A DNA stretch of 64,000 bases, from positions 6,916,599 to 6,980,598 of the forward strand of contig OY783197.1 in NCBI GenBank assembly GCA_963678675.1, read 5' to 3'. The position numbers and the translations under genes are program-made. Shown here piece after piece: positions 31,545 through 43,469 of this stretch. This DNA is from Xiphydria camelus. Lineage: Eukaryota; Arthropoda; Insecta; Hymenoptera; Xiphydriidae. The stretch's first letter is position 1, and the number at the start of each line of letters is the position of its first letter. The notes beneath the pieces were generated by a model. The model saw nothing but the letters and a program-made list of their open reading frames with translations. It made no database searches and was not told the DNA's origin.

Positions 31545-32288
31545 GGATTAACATACTATAGAACCGAACATCCGATACGTAAAATACTTTCCAAAACAGA
31601 TTTGAAATCAATTAAGAGATCACCATGTTCAAGATTTATATATAAAAAATAAAAGGCATCATTTGGAAGGAAAATTATTGTAATGACTTACAATAATTTT
31701 CCTTTCAAATGATGCCTTCGACTAAAAAAATTTATCCAAAAATTTCATAAAAAAGCGTGCCGCGTTTAAGTTTTCATATTTTTTCCACTATATACTGATG
31801 GTATCATATAAGTGTATGAATTTATTTAAAATCATAAGTGCATAAACATCGAATATAATTTTCTGTCTGAATTTTTTATTTTGAAGGAAAAAAACGCGGT
31901 GTTCTTTTTTATGAAATTTTTTTAATACATTTTTTTAGTCGAATTTTTTAGTAACTTTATTTACAATAATTTTCCTTTCAAATGATGCCTTATATTTAAT
32001 ATATATAAATCTTGAACATGGCGATCTTAATTGATTTCAAATCTTTTTTGGGCAGTATTTTACGTATCAATTTTTTTGGCACTGAATGAACATGCCGCCT
32101 TTTTTTTTACAGAGAATCTGTTTTTGTGGCAAGATTTCACTACTTTTTGGAATCTATTCATGAGGAGAATATGTACATGTAGGAGAATAGCATTTTATTA
32201 CCACAAAATTAGTCTCATGTTTTATACCGATACGAGCCAATTAATTATAACAACGTTACTTTTGATTTATTCTCGTGATATTTTGAAA
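31545..32288. repeat. Palindromic interspersed repeat, copy B
   Basis: Direct counterpart of 26590-27306, sharing AATTTTCCTTTCAAATGATG arms and the segment ending ATTTATTCTCGTGATATTTTG. Confidence 0.8.
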
Positions 32289-33083
32289 GGGATTTATAGA
32301 CTACAGAGCCCTTATATTTTTCACTTTGCCTTAGTATTTTGGAGAAATAAAATATGTACCGCTTTTTCGAATTTACAGGCCATCGGATTTTTCTCATATA
32401 TTTTGGCCGTCTACAAAAATCCATGTAGACGTTTTACCTTCATCTCTAACAAGGAAGGTATGTGAGGCCGCCGCTTCCGATCATCATGAAGCTCCGTAAA
32501 TTTAAAGTTCATCGAAAAATAAGGGACCCCTATTTTTTTTAAAGCGGCCCAATTTTAGTTTGAGGGGGTGAAATGGACCCCTGAACTTTCACCCTCTTCG
32601 AGCTATCTCCGAAACGAAGCGAGAAAAATGAAAACTTTCAATGCACGTTTCATTTGGTTTTTTCAGTGTAATAAAATGACCTAAACAGATTTTGGAAAAA
32701 CGCATTATTTTTCAGAAAAAAATTTTTTTTAGCTAATTTTTCGGTTTTGTTATATAGACAAAAATGTAGGAAATTTTATTACAAATTCAACCATGTATGA
32801 CGAAATATATTTCCCTACTACAGTTTTCCAAATTTCTAACTTTTATGTTTGAGCGGGCTACCTATGGTAGTGACGGGATAGGTCGGGGGTTATTACTTCT
32901 ATGTATTTTAATGCCACTTTTCTTTTATTTAATAAAGTTCAACTTCTATAGCTCATAATTATGACAATAATGGTACTCCGTGAGAAAATGTTTCATACAA
33001 AGTTGTTTCTTACACCAAGCACACGTAATAACGGCAACATCTCATAGTACGTCACATTTGAACGATTCATTATACCATACAGG

Positions 33084-33127
33084 TATATATATACAGGGGC
33101 GAGAAACAAAGAGCTTCATTGTCAGTT
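33084..33127 (+). promoter_or_regulatory. Putative arthropod core promoter (TATA plus TCAGTT initiator)
   Basis: TATATATATA at 33084-33093 is followed by TCAGTT at 33122-33127, a spacing close to the usual 30 bases from the 3' part of the TATA run. A TCATTG at 33116 is an alternative initiator. It lies about 30-60 bases upstream of the ATG at 33155. Confidence 0.4.
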
Positions 33128-33154
33128 TCACTGTCTGCATCCATCATTCAAGTG

Positions 33155-33355
33155 ATGAGTTCAAATAAGTTACCGACTTTTGAGAAGATCGTAAAGATAC
33201 CATTGCCGTCTCCCGAGGAACCGCTGGAGCTGACAATCCGCACGACAGGACCATACATGGCCGTAGTTGAACGAGATTTGCAAGAACGCGAAGAGTACTG
33301 GAGGAAACAGTATGCGAAGAAGAAAGATAAAGATAAAAAAAATTCAGCGATATAA
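33155..33355 (+). CDS. 66-residue charged protein inside the inverted-repeat element, function unknown
   Basis: An ATG (33155) to stop frame beginning MSSNKLPTFEKIVKIPLPSP, with a proline/glutamate segment, then a predicted helix (VERDLQEREEYWRKQYAKKK) and a lysine-rich end KDKDKKNSAI. No signal peptide or membrane segment. It has a plausible TATA/initiator just upstream and is the only ATG-led frame of any size in the loop. I do not recognise the family. It could be the N-terminus of a lost transposase or an accessory protein. No AATAAA follows closely. Confidence 0.4.
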   Translation: MSSNKLPTFEKIVKIPLPSPEEPLELTIRTTGPYMAVVERDLQEREEYWRKQYAKKKDKDKKNSAI

Positions 33356-33699
33356 CCTAACGTGTGTTATCTTGCTCTTGGAAAAATGTATACATTTAAT
33401 TACCTAAACACTAACGGACAATTAGATGTAAACATTTTCTTCTTTTGAAAAATAATGCGTTTGTCCAAAATCTGTTTAGGGCATTTTATTACACTGAAAA
33501 AAACAAACAACACGTGCGTTTAAACTTTTCATCTATCTCATTTCGTTTTGGAGATAGCATTCGAGAGATAATATTCTAAAACTTCAATCCCTTACTCATA
33601 ATCAGTTTTCTTCGTCACGGTTTACTAACTTTATTAAATATTTGTGGTTCAAGAGTGGACATGTAGACACGAGACCTCCTGAATTTGAACATCCTGTAG

Positions 33700-33843
33700 A
33701 ATATTTTGTTATGCACAGGACTCGGAACCACGATGCCACATATGTGACGATGTTGCCGTTATTACGTGTGCTTGGTGTAAGAAACAACTTTGTATAAAAC
33801 ATTTTTTCACGGAGTACCATTATTGTCATAATTATGAGCCATA
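33700..33843 (+). pseudogene. Cys-rich C-terminal fragment resembling a piggyBac zinc domain
   Basis: One forward frame reads RCHICDDVAVITCAWCKKQL then CIKHFFTEYHYC and stops after NYEP. The C-x2-C ... C-x2-C ... C spacing resembles the C-terminal zinc domain of piggyBac-type transposases. The frame is blocked by stops just upstream (near 33690), and the segment runs into the right inverted arm, so part of it is mirrored in the left arm. Confidence 0.45.
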
Positions 33844-34346
33844 GAAGTTGAACTTTATTAAATGAAAGAAAAATGGCATTAAAATACATAGAAGTAATAA
33901 CCCCCGACCCCTATCCCGTCACTGCTATAGGTAGCCCGCTCAAACATAAAAGTTAGAAATTTGGAAAACTGTAGTAGGGAAATATATTTTGTCATCCATG
34001 GTTGAATTTGTAATAAAATTTCCTACATTTTTATCTATATAACCAAACCGAAATTTCGAAAAATTAGATTAAAAAAATTTTTTTGAAAAATAATGCGTTT
34101 TTCCAAAATCTGTTTAGGTCATTTTATTACACTGAAAAAACCAAACAAAACGTACATTGAAAGTTTTCATCTATCTCGCTTCGTTTCGGAGATAGCTCGA
34201 AGAGGGTGAAAGTTCAGGGGTCCATTTCACCCCCTCAAACTAAAATTGGGCCGCTATAAAAAAATATGGGTCTCTTATTTTTCGATAAACTAAATTTACG
34301 GAGTTTTATGAAGATCGGAAGCGGCGGCCTCACATACCTTCCTTGT

Positions 34347-34779
34347 AAGTATACTTTTCCAATGACCGTGACGATTTGTTTCATCACACGTAAAGATACC
34401 ACTTATGACAGTATATATATTGTTACATATATTAACTCGAGACGTTGGAATAGTTTTAAGAAATCCTTTTGCATGCACCACTGAAATGTCGCCCCCTTAC
34501 TCATAAATAAATTTAATTTAATTATTACCACATAATTTACAGCTTCGATGCTGACCTTGCGACTCATTTCAGTCCGAGTAGAACATTCAATGCAAATATC
34601 ATCATAAACATGCCAATGTGAATAAAAATCATTTACTAACTGCTGCAGAAGAATTGCACGCCCATTTGAAAGTAATAGTACTGACAAAAAGTACATATAT
34701 TAGATGTATTATTGAAATCTCACTTTAATTGCGTATGAAGGATAAATATCTTTGTGGTCATTCTATTTTTTGTTTTCAG
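34347..34779. other. Non-coding stretch
   Basis: AT-rich; the two minus-strand frames at 34296-34696 show no recognisable family and lack supporting signals. Confidence 0.35.
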
Positions 34780-35069
34780 CATCATGCGAGCACGGGACGA
34801 ATCGATGGATTAACTAATAAATGTTATTTTTCTTTTCTGTCAACAACCAAAGCCGTGGCGGAAAAATAGGAGGTGCAATGGAATTGGATCACAATAATCA
34901 AGTAATTATTTTATCATTATTTTTTCTCTATCGATATACTCCCTCTTTCGTACTATCACAAGTTCCAATTTATACACCGACCTGTCAAACCTGAAGTGTA
35001 CATGTACCTCACTTCTATTTCATCTCTTCTTCGTCTCTGGTGTAACGACGGTAAATGAGGAATCACTAA

Positions 35070-35791
35070 AGCTAGGAATCCACTACACTCGACTCGACTC
35101 GACTCGACACGACACGACTCGACACGACACGGTGACAAAAATGTGCGTGGTGTGTCCACTGGAATCGACGCGACACGACTCGACGCTACTCGACACGATG
35201 GTAGTGCTTCGTCCTTGTAAATTTTAACGTAGAAGGATGCATCGTGTATGGCTCTATAATTTTTCCAATGATTGCTTCTCTGTAACATCTATACAGATAG
35301 AAATTTACTATATACCTATTTATGTTTACTTGGTCTATTCAAGGCTTTTGAGATTTCTTCTCAAGCTTCGTTGCGTATATTTTGGTCTCTATATTTCAAA
35401 CTATGTATATTTTACAGCATCTCATATGCTCTAACTTTATTAATGAGATCCTCCTCCATTCCTCTGCGAAATTAATGTAAAATCTTCGAACTCTTCTTCT
35501 CGACTCTTTCCAAGCAAGACTGCCGCAATTCAACTGTTCGCTTATCGGTCCATATCTCGATGTGCACGCAAACCGTGTCCACTAGGCTCGACTCGACTCG
35601 ACGCGACAAATTTCTGGCCAGCCAGAAAAGTGTCGTGTCGAGTCGAGTCGAGTCGTGTCGAGCCTAGTGGATTTCTACGCCATTTAAATACACGGAAAAT
35701 CATGCGATCAGAAACGCGTCGTGTCGAGTCGCGTCGAGTCGTGTCGTGTCGAGTCGAGTCGAGTCGAGTCGAGTGTAGTGGATTCCTAGCT
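35070..35791. mobile_element. 722 bp MITE with TCGAC pentamer arms, TAA duplication
   Basis: Starts AGCTAGGAATCCACTACACT and ends with its reverse complement; TAA flanks at 35067-35069 and 35792-35794. The arms continue as arrays of CGACT/CGACA pentamers for about 60 bp. The inverted paralogue at 38.5 kb reads AATCACTGATGCCGATTAGG without the insertion. A TAA target fits PIF/Harbinger. No transposase inside. Confidence 0.9.
35577..35673. mobile_element. Nested or rearranged mini-copy with the same pentamer arms
   Basis: TCCACTAGGCTCGACTCGAC at the left pairs with GTGTCGAGCCTAGTGGA at the right around a short core TTTCTGGCCAGCCAGAAAAG that is itself nearly palindromic. Confidence 0.7.
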
Positions 35792-36117
35792 TAATACCCC
35801 GATTAGGCAGATAATTGCTGAATAAGGCCGTAAAAGTCTTCATATTAAAATAAATAGAGCTTTAAATGGCCCTTATACAGATTTAAGACGAAAACAATGC
35901 AACATGTATTCGAGTTGTACAGAACCGTATTCATTTTCAATGCGGAATCTTATACGAACTTATCTGACTCTTATCTACCAATCTGCCAATGCTCGACTCT
36001 TTACAAGGAATGAAAAAAAGGCTAAAAAGGCTAGTAAATCAAATTCAAGATGCGTTTTCATTTTTAATAATTCTGTTATTATTATCTATAGAATTGGTTA
36101 ACTCAGATTAATATCTG

Positions 36118-36192
36118 TACCCCAGGATAAAAGTGTATTAAGTCCAATACTTAATATTTGGACTTAATACACTTTTATCCTCGCGCGGGTAC
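36118..36192. repeat. Perfect short hairpin
   Basis: AGGATAAAAGTGTATTAAGT (36125) pairs with ACTTAATACACTTTTATCCT (to 36181), with a loop of about 14 bases. No T-run or gene context to make it a terminator. Confidence 0.75.
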
Positions 36193-36379
36193 AGAATTAT
36201 AGTTTCTTAATTTCTACGTAGAGTAAGTTCGGTATATGGGGCAAAATTCGTCAAGTGACCCACCCAAAAATTTTCATCTTGCCGATTTTGATGAAACTTT
36301 GTGTACCTGTCGTACTAATAGACCACATTTGAAATGCCAAATAGTGGGAGGTTCCAACGACGTGTAGCCTAAATACAGG

Positions 36380-38110
36380 GGCTCAAACTTTTCACGTTTC
36401 TTTTGCACGTCTTTCTCCGTTAAATTATTAGTTTTAATATATTTGATTTATAAAAATAACTGCATTAAGTGTCACCTGTAGCATTTTTTCCGTACTTTTT
36501 AATAAAAATATTTGCGAGATTCTGACAAATTTTCTTGTCTTGGAAAACTTGGAAAATTTCATACTTTTCCAGTTTTCTCGAAAATCATATTTTTAATATT
36601 TTTTTACTTACACTTAAAAAAAGTTTATTCTCTCCCATTTAATTTGATATATACATCATGATGGGCAAAGAGCAGTTTAATGGAAATTTCATCAGTCAAA
36701 GGCTGGCTTGACTCATGCGCCGAGCGTGCGTACGCATTGTTCACCTGCTTGATGCTTCGTTGCGAGTGATATGTAATGTTATAGGTAGTTTCCGTTGATA
36801 AAGACGCATTTTGTTTGGTGCGATGACTAGAACAAATTATTGATGTGTAAACATCTATGCTATGGCTCTGCGGTACGACCTTCCTGGGATATTAAGCGTC
36901 AGACGTAAGTCATGTAGATGTGACTGTGTCAGTGTGTGTGTGGCGCTACTGCGCATACTATTCGCGCAAGCTGGATTATCTCAACGGGAAAACATTTTAG
37001 AGAAAAATGTTTAATACAAAACTTTAAGGATTTTCCCTTGGCTACCCAGTGGTCGTATTGGATTTGACCTTGACCGTGACCTTTAAGGTATTATAAAATG
37101 CCTTCCTAAACCGTTAATCCGATTGCGATGAAAATTTGGGGAACAGTTGGACGCATATCCGCGAAGGTTTCTGAGTTAGTAAATCTTATACAGGGTGTTC
37201 AAAAAGTCGAACTATACTTGACCTAAATTTGACCTCCGCTGACAATAAAGGTAACATGGAAAAAATGGTCAAGGACACATTTGAACGTGAAAAAAAATTA
37301 ATTTGACCTTGACATAACCTTGAAGGTCATGGTCAAGGTCAAATCCAATATGACCATTGCGTAGCCCGGGAAAAATACTAAAAGTTTTGAATTAAAAATG
37401 TATTTAAACAATGGTGGACGGACAAAATCAATCCACAATCTACCTGTGTGAAGCCGGGACGGGCTGCTAGTAAGTTATAAATCTAATATAATAATAATAA
37501 ATATTTTATTATAGAAAAAATTAAACTTCTTTATGTCGAACTACGACGTCATATTCCCCAATTAAACTCGGACCGCAGATAATTGTAAGATGTTTACACA
37601 TCCTCCGCGTGAGTACAACGGCACTCATACCTTTTTTTTATTCAAATAAACAACAATATTGATGTTAAAAAATTATAACGGAGTTATAATCAACAGAAAC
37701 TACCTATAACATTACATATCACTCGCAACGAAGCATCAAGCAGTTGAACAATGCGTACGCACGCTCGGCGCATGAGTCAAGCCAGCCTTTGACTGATGAA
37801 ATTTCCATTAAACTGATCTTTGCCCATCATGACGTATATATCAAGTTAAATGGGAGAGAATAAACTTTTTTTAAGTGTAAGTAAAAAAATATTAAAAATA
37901 TGATTTTCGAGAAAACTGGAAAAGTATGACATTTTCCAAGTTTTCCGAGACAAGAAAATTTTTCAGAATCTCGCAAATATTTTTATTAAAAAAGTACGGA
38001 AAAAATGCTACAGGTGACACTTAATGCAGTTATTTTTAAATCAAATATATTACAACTAATAATTTAACGGAGAAAGACATGCAAAAGAAACGTGAAAAGT
38101 TTGAGCCCGT
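36380..38110. mobile_element. 1.7 kb element with about 420 bp inverted arms
   Basis: Left arm 36380-36799 (GGCTCAAACTTTTCACGTTT ...) and right arm 37688-38110 are close inverted copies; for example TGCGTACGCACGCTCGGCGC in the right arm pairs with GCGCCGAGCGTGCGTACGCA in the left. The interior 36800-37687 has clusters of TTGACCTTGACC words and GCCGGGACGGGCTGCTAGTA (37453), a phrase I recall as common in insect repeats. No coding. Confidence 0.75.
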
Positions 38111-38830
38111 TGATAGTGGATGGATCAACCAATAAATTTGATTTTTTTGCACTATCAATAATTAAAGTCATGGAAGAAAAATAAGGGATTCAATGGAATT
38201 GGATTACAATAATGGAGTAACTACTTTATTATTATTTTTTCTTTATCGATATATTTCCTCTTTCGTATTATACTATTACAAGTTCCAATTTATATACCGA
38301 CCTGTCAAACGTGAAGTGTAATGTACCTCACTTCTATTGACATTGGCAGATTGGTAGATAAGAGTCGGATAACTTCGTATAAGTTTCCGCATTGAAAATG
38401 AATACAGTTCTGTACAACTCGAATACATGTTGTATTGTTTTCGTCTTAAATCTGCATTAGGGCCATGTAAAGCCGTATTTATTTTAATATGGAGACTCTT
38501 ACGGCCTTATTTAGCACTTATCTGCCTAATCGGCATCAGTGATTCCTCATTGACCATCGTTACACCAGAGACGAAGAAAAGATGAAATAGAAGTGAGGGG
38601 TACATGTACACTTCAGGTTTGACAGGTCGGTGTGTAAATTGGAACTTGTAGTAGTACGAAAGAGGAAATATATCGATAGAAAAAAAATAATGATAAAGTA
38701 ATTACTTGATTGTTGTGATCCAATTCCATTGCATCTCCTATTTTTCTCCCACGGCTTTGATTGTGACAGAGAAGAAAAGCCATCAATTCGTCTCGTGCTC
38801 GCATGACGCTGAAACAAAAAATAGAATTAT
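38110..38830 (-). repeat. Inverted copy of the 34.8-36.0 kb block, without the MITE
   Basis: Bases 38330-38815 are the reverse complement of the flanks of the pentamer MITE, giving its empty site at about 38525-38545. Short frames such as the one beginning MRARDELMAFLLCHN are shared by the copies but unsupported as genes. Confidence 0.8.
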
Positions 38831-39204
38831 CACAAAGATAATTGTCCTTCCATTGAAAGTGAGGTTAAAGCTGTCAGATGGCAATTAAACTTATCTGATG
38901 GTAATTCTTCTGAGATACTGTCGTCTCCTTTCCTGCTCTTTATGCACAGGCAACCAGAGAAACACAGCACTGCATCCGTTCACTATCTCGATTATCGAAA
39001 AAAAACCAAACGATTATTAAACTATACGGAGCGTCTGTCACATTCACCACTATTGAGATTCATAACTCCGATTACACTGAATTTTTACATTTTATTAACA
39101 AGCGCGTCCGAGGATCGAAATAAACGCGAGGTTAATCGTTTCGCGAATGGAAATATTTTATTAACTTTGAAAATACCCAAACATTTAAGGAATATATTCT
39201 CTCA
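38831..39204. other. Non-coding stretch
   Basis: The forward frame at 38942-39370 has no recognisable domain and runs into repeat sequence; not accepted as a gene. Confidence 0.35.
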
Positions 39205-39320
39205 CACACTCTCACATACATTTGATGGCGTATGCGTGTGGCCGTATCTGTATACAGATTTCCGATCATGGCCGACTATCGCCGAAGATAGGAGGAATTT
39301 TTGTGAGATTTTAACATATA
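39205..39320 (+). repeat. Third copy of the 100 bp repeat seen at 28.1 kb
   Basis: CTCACATACATTTGATGGCG and CGATCATGGCCGACTATCGC match 28105-28315. Confidence 0.75.
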
Positions 39321-39324
39321 TATA

Positions 39325-39665
39325 TCGCCCGAGAAATCGGATTCTCGACTTTTCGGCGCAAGGGGCGTAGCTTCGCGTTGCTAAGGAAAAATCTCTGTAA
39401 ATATGTAACTTATAACATTTATTTTCTGGTCTCTATCAATAGAGAATAGTCAATTTACATGGCGTAACTAAGCATAGTTTTGGTTATAACCGTATATTTA
39501 TTGAGAAAATTCGATGTAAAAATTGAGGGGTGCAGGGGGCAGACATTTGCGGTGTAAAGAGACACGGGTGCTCGCGACATCAGCGCTGTCGTGTCTGAGC
39601 GCGAAACTAAATACTTGAACGAACATGCCGCGAGACACTGCCGTGTCTTTTGATTTATACTGATT
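39325..39665 (+). repeat. Dispersed 330-340 bp repeat, copy 2 of 3
   Basis: Same block as 29123-29465, including GGCGTAACTAAGCATAGTTT. It lies shortly left of the BEL/Pao copy 1, while copy 3 abuts the other side of that element. Confidence 0.8.
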
Positions 39666-39714
39666 TTCTAATTTCTTATAGGCCATACTGAGTTTCCATT
39701 GTGGAATTCTTTAA

Positions 39715-39825
39715 ATCTGATTACGGATTCGTGATCAGCGACCCCAAAAATCCCCGAGTAACAAATTTCAGATCAATATATCCACTTCTTGAATTTTGGC
39801 CAGGTTTTTGGGATTTGGCCCCACT
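39715..39825 (-). repeat. Remnant combining the 119 bp repeat and a CCCACTGTGCG motif
   Basis: GATTCGTGATCAGCGACCCC is the 119 bp repeat word; 40-70 bases later comes TTTGGGATTTGGCCCCACTG-TGCG, which resembles 58145-58190 (TCGGGATTTCGTCCCACTGT-GCG). It suggests one element family contains both modules. Confidence 0.5.
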
Positions 39826-40051
39826 GTGCGGCGGAAAGGGAGGAGTGCACGCCTCAGCAATGTCACTGCATTGACATTCGGAAGATTTCCCGGAGACAAA
39901 GCGGAGAAAGCCAAACCACGTCTATCGGCTACCTGGCCGGTCCCCATGAGCAACGTAGTAGGTAGTGCGGAAAATGTAGAAGTAAATTTCTTGCGCGGCT
40001 TGCTATGCGTTGGTCTGCGTTCAACTAAACTATAACGCATTGGTGCGTTCA
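39825..40051 (-). repeat. BEL/Pao copy 1 3' LTR fragment
   Basis: Direct match to the first 225-230 bp of the 5' LTR (minus sense starts TGAACGCACC), then similarity stops at about 39825. Confidence 0.8.
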
Positions 40052-40434
40052 TCCCAACCACCTTGAAAACTATTTTTCAATACAGCTAAATGCGAAACTT
40101 TAATTAGAATTACACTCAAACAATCATATAGATAAAATGTCAAAGTCAAAACATCAATTCAAATACTGGTGATCTTAACTGGTGGTTCTGCTGTCATTCT
40201 TTCTATTCCTCAGATGATATCGGCCAGGTCATGGTCTGGATTCCGTTGAAGTTCGTTTCCCTTCCTGTTGAATTCTGCCGTTTGGCTGAGCCTTAACCGT
40301 GTTGCTGGTTGTTCTGTCGGTAGTCGTTGATCCAGCTACCTTTTCAATGGTATGACTCCGGGTTCGCTCCATTCCGGCTGCAAGTTTATGAGAGGGATTC
40401 TCTTCTTGTAAATTGGCAGTAGTTGCGTCTACGA

Positions 40435-42190
40435 GTGTCTCACACTTCCTGCTCTTGCAGCTGGTTCTTCTCCATCGTCCTCCATTGGTAGAATGCAAAT
40501 CTTTGAGACGGGTCGTTTAATTGTCCCATCAGGCACTCTAATCGTTACTACGCATGTCACATTGTTATTGCCTGGGTGTAGTTCGATAATTCTACCTAAG
40601 CGCCATTTAAGGGGCGGCAGATAGTCATGACCATAGTTCCAGGTTTGAGTAGTGTTTTTGGAGACCGAGTCCTCTTGGTTCTTTGTTGGAGGTGATGCAG
40701 ATATTCCTTGTGCCAGCGATTCCAGTAATGCTGAACCATCTGGACTAATTTCTGATACTGATTCAGTCGACCTTCATTGATTCCTGTAAGGTCTGGTTCA
40801 GGGAATGATACCTGTATCATTCCCACCTGCACCTGTGCTTCTCCAGTGAGGAAGTGACTTGGAGTCAAAGGAGCTGGATCGTTGGGATCTTCGGATAAAG
40901 GAGACAATGGTCGAGAGTTTAAGCATGCTTCTACCTGCATTAGGACTGTATATAACTCCTCGTATGTCAATCTAGTCTCTCCTATGACTCGCTGTAAGTG
41001 AAATTTGACCGATTTTACGGCTCCTTCCCATAAACCACCAAAATGAGGGGCACTAGCAGGAATAAAATGCCATCGAATGTTCTGGTTCGTCAAGTAATTT
41101 GCAATTTTCTCATTGTGGTCGTTACTTCACAACAACGAAGCTAATTCCCGTAATTCATTGCTTGCGCCGACAAAGTTTGTACCGTTATCCGAATATATAT
41201 TTCGACACATGTTTCTGCGTGCAATGAAACGACGTAAATATTTCAGGAATGCTTCGGTGCTAAGGTCGACGGCTAGTTCTATATGGACTGCCTTGACCGC
41301 GAAACATACGAAAATACAAATGTATGCCTTTGACCTGACGCGGCTTCGAGTTTTTTCCTTTAGAAAGAAGGGCCCGGCATAATTTACTCCGCAAGAGTGA
41401 AAGATTGGAGTAGGCGTGACTCTGGCTGCTGGCAAATTTCCCATTATATACTCAGTACCAATGGGCTTAACACGGAAGCACGTCATACAGTTTCGAATTA
41501 ATTTCCTTACTGTTGATTTAGCCGAAATTGGCCAGTACCTTAATCTTAGAGACGCCAATGTGGCTGGACATCTCGCGTGCGTTAGTTTCTCATGTTCGTG
41601 TTTTATTATCAAGTATGTCAATGGATTTTTTGATCTCAACAAAAGGGGATGTTTGTGTTCGTATGGGATCGGTGCATTTAAGAGTCTACCGCCCACCCTG
41701 AGAAATCCTGCTGTGTCAATGAACGGGTTCAGAGAACAAATACTACTCGACTTGGAAACTTTTCCCTTCTTGAGATCATCGATCTCAGTACAAAAATCCT
41801 GCGCTTGTGCCAACTTCACCAAGCATAGTAAAGCTTGATCGATCACATGTGGTTCCAGTGGTCAGATACCTTCAGATTTTTTGAAGAACCCAGGTTATGC
41901 ACAAATCTGAGACAATAAGCCACTACACTGGTTAGTTTCTTGAGCGATGAGTACCTTCCTAGTATTGCAAAATCCTTCTGAATTGGTGCAATGAGTGTGT
42001 GCGTAATTCCCCTTCCCTCAGCAATTTCTTCGGGATCTGTATCTGGTGCAGCGGGCCACTCACTTGCCTCCTTGGTCAACCAAGTGGGTCCTTGCCACCA
42101 CATTCTTGTATCCTGAAGTTCCGCTGGGTTAATTCCTCGCGAGATGATATCCGCTGGATTATCCCCCGACACTACATGGTTCCAGTTCGT
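40435..42190 (-). pseudogene. BEL/Pao copy 1 RNase H end and integrase remnant
   Basis: Starts in the end of the RNase H/connection region (MSGDNPADIISRGINPAELQ), continues with the His/Cys zinc region (HEHEKLTHARCP ... CMTCFR) and the integrase core. The first catalytic Asp is Asn (CGVNYAGPF in place of the usual VDYAGPF); the second Asp (YSDNGTNF) and the Glu (GLWEGAVKS) remain. A single in-frame TGA at 41127-41129 splits the core, and a frameshift near 40600 follows MVMTICRPLNGA. The gene is dead. Confidence 0.85.
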
Positions 42191-42195
42191 GTTGG

Positions 42196-43032
42196 TTATC
42201 CGTTGAATTTCTGCTGTACTCCCTCGCGCTTAGTAGCAAAGTCAAGCTTGCTGATAATGACATAGATCAGCAAGGTAATCCAAGAATCTGTAGGCTCCTG
42301 CAATGCCCTTAGTGCGAGTAGATGGTTGTTCAAACCGTCCAAAAGTTGCCATAATGATGTGTGCGATTCCTTGGTTATTGGTGCGAGTTCAAAAATTCCC
42401 TTGACATGATGATGCACTAGTGCCTTTGAATCTCCATAACGTTCCTTTATAGATTTCCAAGCCAAGCCATAATTTCCCTCAGAAACCCCCAATGACTCAA
42501 TTGTTCTGGCCGCTTCCCCGATCAACGAGGAATTCAGATAATGAAACTTATCAATACCCATTAACGAATCGCAACTTCTATGAATGAGTGACTCAAACGT
42601 GTCACGGAATTTGAGCTAAGTACTATATGACCCATCCAACTTTGGTAACTGAATAGTCGGTAATTTAACCTTCTTCTCTGCCGACGTCAGTTGCGATGAA
42701 TTTTGAGACACGGGAGAATCGCTAGGCTCCCTCGTCTCTCGGTTTGACTGTCGACGGGTTTTAATGTGACTCCACGCCTTGGCTACTAATTAAAAATATG
42801 TCGTTTCAAAGGCACCATGCTCAGATTCTACTACCGGTACCTGCTCTGTCCCCTGAACTATCACCTCAATACGCGATTGACATTGGTAAAATTTTTCATA
42901 TACAATTTCCAATTTTTCCAAACGCGCTTCTAATATCCCTGTGTCTATACTCTGATTAAAGGAGTCAAGAAACGTCTTAAAACGAGTCAAAGAAGCTTTT
43001 AGTTGCCCTCGCTCTTGTGCGAGGGTTTTCAA
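42196..43032 (-). pseudogene. BEL/Pao copy 1 gag remnant
   Basis: The N-terminal part (43032-42790) has LAQERGQLKASLTRFKTFLD, a coiled-coil-like region. The central part reads KLDGSYS, a stop (TAG, about 42615), then LKFRDTFESLIHRS and MGIDKFHYLNSSLIGEAART up to 42196. This is the DUF1759-type gag of BEL/Pao elements. The zinc-knuckle end is missing because the sequence jumps into pol at about 42190. Confidence 0.8.
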
Positions 43033-43469
43033 ATCTTCCGATATTTTCAGGCGATATAACGCAGGTAGTGCTTAATGGAATAAACTTACGGATTGTTGAT
43101 AAGGGAACTTGGGAAGACCTTGTTCGTGCTTGTCCCCTTGTACATGTGCTGGTTGAACCTGACTTTCCTATGCTGTGGCGTTGTGTCTTCTTCTGCAGAA
43201 CTTCAAATCCAAATTTTGTCTCTAGGGAGGCAACCGTGTGCTTAATGTAGCGTTAAGTTGTCACTGGATTCTTGCTCAACACAGTTCACTAATAAGTTCG
43301 ACGAATCCATTGAAGGAGTTCAACAAATCACCGATAAGTCCAATAAATTTTCACTGAATTTCATTTACACGATATACTTATGAGATTCCACTGTATGTCC
43401 ATAGAGAAAGTTCGATAAATCACTGGTAAAGTTCCATGACTCCGCGAAGGATCCGGCTCGAAGGACCAA

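Larger units (their letters stand above)
32449..34346. mobile_element. 1.9 kb element with about 600 bp inverted arms and a small ORF in the loop
   Basis: Ends ACAAGGAAGGTATGTGAGGC (32449) and reverse GCCTCACATACCTTCCTTGT (to 34346). Arms 32449-33045 and 33740-34346 are very similar; the loop 33046-33739 holds a TATA-like promoter, a 66-codon ORF and the start of a Cys-rich frame. Flanks (CTCTA and AAGTA) do not show an obvious target duplication. The superfamily is uncertain; the Cys-rich tail hints at piggyBac. Confidence 0.8.
34780..36000 (+). repeat. Repeat block interrupted by the pentamer MITE
   Basis: Outside the MITE (35070-35791), bases 34780-35066 and 35795-36000 match 38330-38815 in reverse complement (for example CCGACCTGTCAAACCTGAAG, TTCGTCTCTGGTGTAACGA, ACAGAACCGTATTCATTTTC). 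A partial direct copy is at 38110-38345. Confidence 0.8.

Noticed and set aside
33602..33889. 95-residue minus-strand frame in the loop and right arm of the 1.9 kb element
   Set aside because: Antisense to the Cys-rich fragment and mostly made of arm sequence.
36118..36192. Hairpin as a transcription terminator
   Set aside because: Eukaryotic context, no upstream gene and no T-run function to support it.
40229..40498. 89-residue minus-strand frame at the end of BEL/Pao copy 1
   Set aside because: It is out of phase with the real integrase C-terminus, which can be read in the adjacent frame.
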